NCBI GenBank assembly: GCA_032718475.1
Contig: JAUCBJ010005942.1
Location: 1-53,093, forward strand
Direction of reading: 5' to 3'
Length of the DNA: 53,093 nucleotides
Origin: Nemertoderma westbladi
Taxonomy: Eukaryota; Xenacoelomorpha; Nemertodermatida; Nemertodermatidae
A program made the translations under genes and the position numbers. The notes beneath the pieces are model-generated. The model ran no database searches, was not told the origin of the DNA, and saw only the letters and a list, made by a program, of their open reading frames with translations. This document shows positions 33,301 through 45,300 of this stretch, piece after piece (position 1 is the stretch's first letter; the number at the start of each line of letters is the position of its first letter).

Positions 33301-36300
33301 ACTATATATATACACAATACATATATATATATAAAATATATATATATATATACACACACGGGCTAATAAGCTGCATTGCCATCCAGAAAAAGGCTAACAT
33401 ATAACTTGCAAATTATCTATGTAAAGGCATCATTCATTGATGCCCAGCAGCCGCTTGAATAATAATGAGAGCCCAACAGGAAAACCTGTAATAAAAAACG
33501 TGTAAACAGAATAATTTGCAAATTGAATGGCCTCTTTTTGGAAGGCCCCAAAACGCAGTTTCTTAGGCTGTGTATATAGTAGGCCATGCTGGTACAATGT
33601 TGTAGGAAACTTATTAACACAAATTCTCTAGTAAACGAGGGAATTGAATCATCGGATTTGTCGACCTCAAAAACCCTTGTTCCCAAAAAATTGACTCTTT
33701 AGGCATTACTTTAGGAAGCAGAATAGAAGGGTTTACTGTGGAAGATCACCCATGGTGGTGAACAGGCATTCCTTTAGGATACAGTGGAATGATTTACTGT
33801 GGAAGCTTACCCAACGTGGTGAACAGGCATTCCTTTAGGAAACAGAGTGAAGGGTTTACTGTGGAAGATCACCCACGGTGGTGAACAGGCATTCCTTTGG
33901 GAAACTGAGTGGATTGGTTTACTGTGGAAGCTTACCCATCGTGGTGAACAGGCATTCCTTTGAGAAACGGAGTGGAAGGGTTTACAGTGGAAGATCACCC
34001 ATGGTGGTGAACAGTCATTCCTTTACGAAACAGAGTGAAATGTTTTACTGTGGAAGATCACCAATGGTTGTAAACAGGCATTCCTTTAGAAAACAGTGTG
34101 GAAGGGTTTACTGTGGAAGATCGCCCATGGTGGTGAAGAGGCATTGCATTCCTTTAGGAAACAGAGTGGAAGGGTTTACTGGGGAAGATCACCCATATGG
34201 TGGTGAACAGACATTCCTTTAGGAAACAGAGTGGAGGGGTTTACTGTGGAAGATCACCCATGGTGGTGAACCGAACAGGCATTCCTTTAGGAAACAGAGT
34301 GGGAAGGGTTTACTGTGGAAGATCACCCATAGTGGTGAACAGGCATTCCTTTAGGAAGCAGAGTGGAATGATTTACTGTGGAAGCTTACCCATCGTGGTG
34401 AACAGGCATTCCTTTGGGAAACGTAGTGGAAGGGTTTACTGTGGAAGATCAGCCATGGTGGTGAACAGGCATTCCTTTAGGAAACAGAGTGGAATGATTT
34501 ACTGATAGATAGATTTATTTATACATTATGTAAAAACAATAACAAATACACCAAACAATGTACCGGTATAAAGGTATTGTCCAACATAACATATAGGATT
34601 ACCCCTAAAGCTTTGCAGCTTATTTCCAAGGGGGTCCTTTATGTTACTTGGTTACAAATACAATATTACACTACGCTAACCTAAAACCAAATAAAACGTA
34701 ATTACACTATGTACATGTACAACTTTACCGAGAGCGTGACAATGTCCGACTCAACGATAAAGATGTAATGTACAGAACAATTTATTATAAAACGTAATTA
34801 CAGCATAAATAGTAAATAATTAATAAACTAATAACTTACTGTAGGACTATTGTACCTATTTTTACATTGCACACGGAGGTGAGATTTAACTGCAGATTTA
34901 AAAGAATGTTGATTATCTAGGTTTTTAATTTCATTAGGCAGAGCGTTCCAATTTTTAATGCCGTTAAAAAAGAAAGTATCAGATTCGAAGGATTTACAAT
35001 TCGGGAGGTGAAATTTGACGCACTAGCTCTGGTAGCTTACCTTACTGTGGAAGCTTAACCATCGTGGTGAACAGGCATTCCTTTGGGAAACGCAGTGGAA
35101 GGGTTTACTGTGGAAGATCACCCATGGTGGTGAACAGGCATTCATTTAGGAAACAGAGTGGAGGGGTTTACTGTGGAAGATCACCCATGGTGGTGAACAG
35201 GCATTCATTTAGGAAACAGAGTGGAAGGGTTTACAGTGGAAGATCACCCATGGTGGTGAACAGTCATTCCTTTAGGAAACAGAGTGGAGGGGTTTACTGT
35301 GGAAGATCACCCATGGTGGTGAACAGGCATTCATTTAGGAAACAGAGTGGAAGGGTTTACTATGGAAGATCACCCATGGTGGTGAACCGAACAGGCATTC
35401 CTTTAGGACACAGTGGAAGGGTTTACTGTGGAAGATCACCCATGGTGGCGAACAGGCATTCCTTTAGGAAACGGAGTGGGAAGGGTTTACTGTGGAAGAT
35501 CACCATGATGGTGAACAGGCATTCCTTCAGGAAACAGAGTGGAATGATTTACTGTGGAAGCTCACCCATCGTGGTGAACAGGCATTCATTTAGGAAACAG
35601 AGTGGAAGGGTTTACTGTGGAAGATCACCCATGGTTGTGAACAGGCATTCCTTCAGGAAACAGAGTGGAATGATTTACTGTGGAAGTTCACCCATCGTGG
35701 TGAACAGGCATTCATTTAGGAAACAGCGTGGGAAGGGTTTACTGTGGAAGATCACCATGGTGGTGAACAGGCATTCCTTCAGGAAACAGAGTGGAATGAT
35801 TTACTGTGGAAGCTCACCCATCGTGGTGACAGGCATTCATTTAGGAAACAGACTGGAAGGGTTTACTATGGAAGATCACCAATGGTGGTGAACAGGCATT
35901 CCTTTAGGAAACAGAGTGGAAGGGTTTACAGTGGAAGATCGCCCATGGTGGTGAACAGGCATTCCTTTAGGAAACAGAGTGGAAGGGTTTACTATGGAAG
36001 ATCACCCATGGTGGTAAACCGAACAGGCATTCCTTTAGGGAACAGAGTGGAAGGGTTTACTGTGGAAGATTACACATGGTGGTGAATAGGCATTCCTTGG
36101 CTTTAACGAGCCTAAAAGATTCTCCCGTTCAATGTGTCAAAAATCTCCGCTAATATTAGTGGAATTATTTAAAATTTTTATAAATTTTAATATATTTAAA
36201 AATGACATGCTACTTTGCGTTACCGATATATTACAATTATTGTCCGACATGTCAGTGTAAATTTGATTCCTTTTCCATTGAATTCCAGTTTATTTCTAAA

Positions 36301-39300
36301 TTAATTAAATTTTTCTGTAACATCAATAATTTCGATTTTTATTCTCCCCTACTACCTTATGTTTGGCTTGTATTATGCCGATTTCTTTAGAATTTCCAGC
36401 AATAAATGTATCTTAAAAAACAAACATTTTTTGGAGCATGTGGCTTTTGTGGGGCGAGACACGTAGTCGGCGAGCCTTTGCATACGGTTCATATAGGGCA
36501 AATGGGGCATGTCCGTCTGTCTGTCTGTCCGTCTGTCTGGTAAATGTTTGAACGCGAATTTCTCGGCATCGCTCGTTCGGAATTGAACCAAACTTAGTAG
36601 GTAAGTAGTAGAGAGAAAGTTTAGAAAGTTTGTAAAGTTTGGTGAAAAATCATGCAGTCTGACGTCAGCTACGACAGATTATGTGGTTTTTAGAAAATGT
36701 TAAATTTCTCGGGAAGGCCTCATTTTCCTGAGCTGAAATTTTGGTGGCCTGTAGAGAATCATGAAGTCTATCTTTTACGAAATTGAAAAGTTAAGACATT
36801 TAATTGGGGATCCGCTAGAGACTCAGAAGTAATGACATAGGCCTACCGGTACGGTACTGCTGTACAGTGCTGCACTGGTAAGTACGAAATTGCAGAATAA
36901 CAATTTGACACCACCTAGCGGATTAACATATGATTGTATATCGAATGAATACATTTATAGCATGGGATATGGGGTCCAAACTAGACATGCCCCATTTGCT
37001 CTATATGAACCGTATGCCAAGGCTTGCCGACTACGTGCTGCGCGAAGTCCCCACGAACGTGTCATCTATATACCCATAGTTTATCACAAAAAACTTATGG
37101 CACTTTTGTCACGATTTTTACGCTAAGCAACTCAACTATAGCAATAAAGGATATCGACATTCAGTATGACCTGAAGAACATATAATAATCAATAATACTG
37201 TATGTAAGTATGTATGTAAGTATTGTTTATTTTACTTCAATTTATTGTTAAATGGGAATCAAATGAAGGTAAGTAACGATGGCAATTTATTGTAACCGAT
37301 TGGCCTTACAACATTATGTTAATATATTGTGCCCCCCGCCTGCACCCTGATGTCATACTATCCTTTGTTAGCTTTTTTAATAACGTCAATCTGCCTGGAC
37401 TGTTAGTGAGTAGGGAATGAGGGGGGGGGGGGGGGGTGTGTATTGGTGGCTCATAACTTTAATTAGGTTAATATTGTCTCACCTTTGCCGCTGCAGAAAT
37501 GAGTTGTTGTGTTCCCATTCATTTAACTTTCCTACAAATCTGGATGTTTACGGATACTTTAATCAAAGTTAAAGTTATAACTTAAATGGTTTTCAATGTT
37601 TAATTTAAAAATAATTCATTTTATACGAAATATTTTAGTTCAGATAAATATCAGATACCAATAAATATAATTATTAATAAAGTGGAATATGAAAGAAATC
37701 ATTCAGTTACGTAGCAGAGATTGCGCGTATTGGACCTCGGTTGATGATTGCGTAGTACCGCCAACCGTAAGCGTAAAGCTCCGCGGTGTCTCCCGTTCCT
37801 ATAGTTACGAGTCACTCATTGACGCGGTTACTGACCTAGACAGCTCAGAGCGGCCGGTAGTTACGCTCGATGAAATCAGAGGTGAGAGTTTTGCGAATGT
37901 TTTTAAAAATACAATTTCGTTTTAATAATTAAATAAATGTTTATAAAATATTTATTATATTACAGCTAAATATAGACTGGCGTTTAAGATGGGTAAATCA
38001 GACTGTAAGATTGTTCGATCTATCCTGCTCTCCCATGGCTTCCACGAGGTGCATCCAAACTCCAACGATTTCAACATGTCCTGGACCGGCGCTCACGTTA
38101 AACCGTACGTGCTGCGCTGTTTCACGGAGTTCCAGAAAATCAACCATTTTCCAAGGTCGGTAAAAATATAGTGAAGTTTATTTCCCGGTTTACTTATCTG
38201 TGATATGAGTTAATCTCAGTGTTTCATGTAGCCTGATGTCTGTGTGGATACAGCGCCTGAATCGCTTTCACAATAGTGTTTGCGGCGCAGGTTCAAACCC
38301 GACTAAAGGCTGTATAAATTTCGTACTGTTGTGCCCCTAAGCAAGACACTTAGACAGTAGTGTTTACACAAACCCATAGTATTTGGGAAAGTGGCTTCTG
38401 TTGGGGCCTTGGGGAGTAAAGAAAGGGTTGGGTAATTAAGGAGTGTTTACCCTTGTGAGCTATTGTGGCGCCCACCTTGCCTTATAGGTAACTGCCAAGA
38501 GAGAGGAGCTTTCGGGTGGCCTCCGGTGTATCCTGAATGACACGTTCACCGATCACTTACTTTACTTTTTGTCGGTCTAAATCGCCCCAAATCATTGTAA
38601 TTTTACAAGATGGAGACACATAATTCACACGCTTGTTGTCTCTCACACGCTTGTTGTCTCACCAACGCTTGTTGTGTCTCACACGCTTGTTGTCTCACCA
38701 ACGCTTATTGTGTCTCATATGCTTGTTGTGTCTCATATGCTTGTTGTGTCTCATATGCTTGTTGTGTCTCATACGCTTGTTGTGTCTCATACGCTTGTTG
38801 TGTCTCATATGCTTGTTGTGTCTCATACGCTTGTTGTGTCTCATACGCTTGTTGTGTCTCATATGCTTGTTGTGTCTCATACGCTTGTTGTGTCTCATAC
38901 GCTTGTTGTGTCTCACACGCTTGTTGTCTCACCAACGCTTATTGTGTCTCATATGCTTGTTGTGTCTCATATGCTTGTTGTGTCTCATACGCTTGTTGTG
39001 TCTCATATGCTTGTTGTGTCTCATATGCTTGTTGTGTCTCATACGCTTGTTGTGTCTCATATGCTTGTTGTGTGTCATACGCTTGTTGTGTCTCATACGC
39101 TTGTTGTGTCTCATACGCTTGTTGTGTCTCATACACTTGTTGTGTCACATATGCTTGCTGTGTCTCATACGATTGTTGTGTCTCATACGCTTGTTGTGTC
39201 TCATACGCTTGTTGTGTCTCACACGCTTGTTGTCTCACCAACGCTTATTGTGTCTCATACGCTTGTTGTGTCTCATACGCTTGTTGTGTCTCATACGCTT

Positions 39301-42300
39301 GTTGTGTCACATATGCTTGTTGTGTCTCATACGCTTGTTGTGTCTCATATGCTTGTTGTGTCTCACACGCTTGTTGTCTCACCAACGCTTATTGTGTCTC
39401 ATATGCTTGTTGTCTCTCATATACTTGTTGTGTCTCATACGCTTGTTGTGTCTCATATGCTTGTTGTGTCTCATACGCTTTTTGTGTCTCATATGCTTGT
39501 TGTGTCTCACACGCTTGTTGTCTCACCAACGCTTATTGTGTCTCATATGCTTGTTGTGTCTCACACGCTTGTTGTCTCACCAACGCTTATTGTGTCTCAT
39601 ACGCTTGTTGTGTCTCATACGCTTGTTGTGTCTCATACGCTTGTTGTGTCTCATATGCTTGTTGTGTCTCACACGCTTGTTGTCTCACCAACGCTTATTG
39701 TGTCTCATATGCTTGTTGTGTCTCATATGCTTGTTGTGTCTCATACGCTTGTTGTGTCTCATATGCTTGTTGTGTCTCATATGCTTGTTGTGTCTCATAC
39801 GCTTGTTGTGTCTCATACGCTTGTTGTGTCTCATACGCTTGTTGTGTCTCATACGCTTGTTGTGTCACATATGCTTGTTGTGTCTCATACGATTGTTGTG
39901 TCTCATACGCTTGCTGTGTCTCATACGCTTGTTGTCTCTCACACGCTTGTTGTCTCACCAACGCTTATTGTGTCTCATATGCTTGTTGTATCTCATACGC
40001 TTGTTGTGTCTCATATGCTTGTTGTGTCTCATATGCTTGTGGTGTCTCATACGCTTGTTGGGTCTCATACGCTTGTTGTGTCTCACACGCTTGTTGTCTC
40101 ACCAACGCTTATTGTGTCTCATATGCTTGTTGTGTCTCATACGCTTGTTGTCTCTCACACGCTTGTTGTCTCACCAACGCTTATTGTGTCTCATATGCTT
40201 GTTATGTCTCATACGCTTGTTGTCTCTCACACGCTTGTTGTCTCTCACACGCTTGTTGTCTCACCAACGCTTGTTGTGTCTCATATGCTTGTTGTGTCTC
40301 ATATGCTTGTTGTGTCTCATATGCTTGTTGTGTCTCATACGCTTGTTGTGTCTCATACGCTTGTTGTGTCTCACACGCTTGTTGTCTCACCATGCTTATT
40401 GTGTCTCATATGCTTGTTGTGTCTCATACGCTTGTTGTCTCTCACACGCTTGTTGTCTCTCACACGCTTGTTGTCTCACCAACGCTTATTGTGTCTCATA
40501 TGCTTGTTGTATATCATACGTTTGTTGTGTCTCATATGCTTGTTGTGTCTCATATGCTTGTGGTGTCTCATACGCTTGTTGGGTCTCATACGCTTGTTGT
40601 GTCTCACACGCTTGTTGTCTCACCAACGCTTATTGTGTCTCATATGCTTGTTGTGTCTCATATGCTTGTTGTGTCTCATATGCTTGTTGTGTCTCATACG
40701 CTTGTTGTGTCTCACACGCTTGTTGTCTCACCATGCTTATTGTGTCTCATATGCTTGTTGTGTCTCATACGCTTGTTGTCTCTCACATGCTTGTTGTCTC
40801 ACCAACGCTTATTGTGTCTCATATGCTTGTTGTGTCTCATACGCTTGTTGTCTCTCACACGCTTGTTGTCTCTCACACGCCTGTTGTCTCACCAACGCTT
40901 GTTGTGTCTCATATGCTTGTTGTGTCTCATATGCTTGTGTCTCATACGCTTGTTGTGTCTCATATGCTTGTTGTGTCTCATGTGCTTGTGGTGTCTCATA
41001 TGCTTGTTGGGTCTCATACGCTTGTTGTGTCTCATATGCTTGTTGTGTCTCATATGCTTGTTGTGTCTCATATGCTTGTTGTGTCTCATATGCTTGTTGT
41101 GTCTCATATGCTTGTTGTGTCTCATATGCTTGTTGTGTCTCATACGCTTGTTGTGTCTCATATGCTTGTTGTGTCTCATATGCGTGTTGTGTCTCATATG
41201 CTTGTTGTGTCTCATACGCTTGTTGTGTCTCATACGCTTGTTGTGTCTCATATGCTTGTTGTGTCTCATATGCTTGTTGTGTCTCATACGCTTGTTGTGT
41301 CTCATACGCTTGTTGTCTCTCACACGCTTGTTGTGTCTCATACCCATGTTGTAGAAATGTTTTTATATAATGTTGGCAATTACACCCACATAAAGAACTG
41401 GTTTGCAAAATTCCAGTTTAAGTATTCAGCTATCAGTAAAGTTTTGCTAGCATTGTCACTGGCAGTGTACTGTACTGAAGAGGTTACTATGGTTCTACGT
41501 TACTTACGTTAGTATATCCATTTGTTTCGTTAATATTTTACAGATCGTATGAGATCACACGAAAAGATCGCTTGTATAAGAACGTTCAACGGATGCAGCA
41601 CATCAAAGGAACTCGGCATTTTGATTTCATACCAACATTTTTCATAACGCCAAATGAATTTCACGACTTCCAAAGTAAGTTAACATCTGTTTGTAAAAGG
41701 TCTATAATCTAAACTGAAGCGAAGCGAAGTCTGTTACAAACAGTATCGCTAATGAACCCACTGACAGCGATCCGACCACTATATCGTAGCAACCCAATCA
41801 GTAAACTAACTGAGTAGTCTATGATCAACCAATCAGTAACTAATGTAGTCTATGATCAACCAATCAGTAACTAATGTAGTCTATGATCAACCAATCAGTA
41901 ACTAATGTAGTCTATGATCAACCAATCAGTAATTAATGTAGTCTATGATCAACCAATCAGTAACTAATGTAGTCTATGATCAACCAATCAGTAACTAATG
42001 TAGTCTATGATCAACCAATCAGTAATTAATGTAGTCTATGATCAACCAATCAGTAATTAATGTAGTCTATGATCAACCAATCAGTAACTAATGTAGTCTA
42101 TGATCAACCAATCAGCAACTAATGTAGTCTATGATCAACCAATCAGTAACTAATGTAGTCTATGATCAACCAATCAGTAATTAATGTAGTCTATGATCAA
42201 CCAATCAGTAACTAATGTAGTCTATGATCAACCAATCAGTAACTAATGTAGTCTATGATCAACCAATCAGTAACTAAATCTATTATTATTTCTCATTAGG

Positions 42301-45300
42301 CGCTTTCCTTAAGGATCGGGGCCCGTGGATAGTAAAACCTATCGCTAGCAGTCGGGGTCGGGGTGTGTTCTTAGTGAATCACCCTAACCAGGTACCGTTG
42401 GACGATACGCTTATAGTATCTCGGTATATACCCAACCCCTTATTGGTCGACGGTAAGTTAACCAATCACAAACAGGTACCGTTTTATATATATACCCAAC
42501 GCCTTATTGGTCGACGGTAAGTTAACCAATCAGAAACAGGTTTGATGATTTATAGCTTCTCGATATATATCCAATCGGCAGTGGTAATATATCAAGAATA
42601 CCCACTTTTACTATATTTTATTCTCACGTTTATTCTCTATATCGAGAATATCGACTTTTATTAGACTTTTAATTTTTTTACACAACGACGGTAAACTAAT
42701 CACAATCAAGATTCTAATTACTCAAACTTTTAGCGGAACCTATTACTTGATCCATTCCCACATAATCACCCCAATGTAACTTAACTTTGAATTATATTTT
42801 AATTTTTACATTTATTAATCATGTATATTTCATTTTTCATATATTTCATAATTCAATTAAAGAAAATAAATGCATTTGGAATTATTGGCTCAATACAGCA
42901 CCTCCGTTTATTATCAATTGACACTGCCATCAAAATTTTTAATACTAAAACTTTGGTAACATACGCGTTCACAGAAATCGGTCCTTATTTTACACTGGCA
43001 CATTTAAAAGAAGTAGATAAAATAAAATCAGCATTCGCTAAATCAATGCTGGCCTTACACAAATCCGCTAAAGCTTATTGATCAACAAATGTTTGTCGAG
43101 TGCATTCTAGAACGCAACCCAAATACCTTCCATCGAAACGCAATCTCATTATACAGAGTACACCGAGAGGAACGCGAATTAAATTTCATCCAAGAAGGTT
43201 TTATAAACGGGCCCGCTTTCACCTCGGACATATGGAAACGCCAAAACCAGAAAAACCGACACGTTGTAACTCGGACAACTTCCCATGGTTTTCATTTTAA
43301 ACTCTGCACCGATCAAACTCCTTTTCACCCGCTGTCACAGAACTGCGTCTGCCGATTCTGCAAGCACTCATGCTCGGACCGCTATCACTGTCTTTCATGT
43401 ACACTTTGTCCACCCTTATCAACCTTAGCACAACCATAATAAATCAATATAAGGCCTAACTAAACTGTACTGTATCGACTTCAATAATTACCATGTTATC
43501 TCGGTGTATATAATATTATTATGGTATTTAATTAAAATTAATTAATATACAGTCATTTTACCCCGACTGGGGTGATTAAAAGGTTATTAAAAAAAATATA
43601 TTTCATTTTACCAGAGTGTGCGGCTCTCATTGCTTCGTTAAATAATTTTTTGGCGCACATTAATGCCAACCTAATAAAAATCATATTTATTTAGAATTTA
43701 AGTTCGATTTGCGTCTTTACATCGCGGTAACTTCCTTCGACCCGCTAACGATCTACATTTACGAGGAAGGTTTATCGCGATTCGCTACCGTGAAGTTCGA
43801 TAAAAGTTTGCGAAATCTGCGCAACCAGTGCATGCATCTAACCAACTACTCAGTGAATAAAAAGAACTCGGAATACGTCAGGTTGGTTAACACATACAGT
43901 CGAAGCCTAAGATATGTACCATGTTCCGCAATAGGGATGTGCCGGATTGACTATTTTCAAACCGGCCAGGCCGGAGCCGGATTTGTAAAAAAATCCGGCC
44001 GGAATTCTGGCCAAGCCGGATTTTTTTATATATCACCACTTTTTTCTTGAATCAGCTATATGGTACCTTTATACATGAACAGAACTGGAGGGAGGGAGGG
44101 TACCACGTCATTTGGTCCTTTGGGCGTTAGGTCCTGCATTGATAGATAACGTGCTGGATCATTATCAGCAAGGTCAAGAATTCAGAAGTAGATAGTAAGT
44201 ATATGTCAATTATCCCAACTAAACGGGACGAGAAGAGCGTTTTGCGTTGGTTGGCTGCAAATAAGGAATAATTTCCTAATTTACAAATACTTGTACATGT
44301 ATATTTAGTATCACCAGCGTCTTCAATTTATTCCGAGCGAATATTCGTAGAGGCTGCGAGGCTGGTAATGTATTTGATGAGAAACGCTCTCGTCTACTTC
44401 CGGATCGTGGAGATAAACTAATATTTTTGTACCATAACCTACGCCGATATGATATACCGTAATGGATTGATTTGATAAATAAAGTGCAAATTGAAAAATA
44501 GAACGAAGAACAATAGCTCTGTAGTTTTTTTTATAGACTCTGAGTTAAATTGGATTTACTAGAGTTTCTAAATTGCCTGTGGGGCGAGCCACGAAGTTGG
44601 CGGAGCCTTAGCGAATTGACACTGTTAGGGGGTGGGTCAATTTATGCAAATAGTTGTCGTCGTCGTCGTTGTCGTCGTCGTCGTCGTCGTCGTTGTCGTC
44701 GTCGTCGTCGTTACGATTTTGACATGCTAATAACTTTGTCGGATTTAAAGCTGCCAAGTTGAAAATTTGTAGGTATCAATATGAGCAAAAGTTGAGATTT
44801 TTGAGAGACTTTCAGACACCATCAGTGCAATGGTCTCCCGCTAGAGGGCCACATGTCTAAACATTAAATGCCCTCCCATTTCTTTGCTTTTAATCCGTTT
44901 AAGCTGAAACTTGGCAGATATGTATTAGACCATTAGCTGTGACTTTCAAAGGAGGCGAATCCATCTGCAGTTCTCCAGTCTGCCGCTAGAGGGCCAACGT
45001 GACTATTTGCATAAATTGACCTACCCCCTAACAGTGTCAATTCGCTAAGGCTCTGCCAACTTCGTGCTGCGCGAAGTCCCCACTTCGTGTCGAATATATA
45101 AACTGGTCATTCACGGTGGTAAAGCTTAATATCAATTTATAACAAACCTTGCTAGACCAAGCTTCAACGCGCTGGCTGGGACAATATAATAATTATTGAC
45201 TAGTTATAATTAGTATATGGGTGGGTATACGTACATGTATTATTTATTATATATTAAGTGTTAGTGAGGCTGAGCCACCTTGGGCTGAGCCCAACCAAAT

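Noticed and set aside
35064-35891. Frame of 275 residues with a 21-residue repeat
   Set aside because: The 63-base satellite unit is a multiple of three without a stop; the frame is broken elsewhere in the array.
38270-38340. tRNA gene
   Set aside because: The B box is good, but there is no pairing acceptor stem or anticodon arm, and downstream sequence continues as a SINE.
38610-41512. Frames of about 900 residues (YACCVS / LLCLIC repeats) on both strands
   Set aside because: They exist in five frames at once because the 18-base satellite unit has no stop codon; no unique domain.
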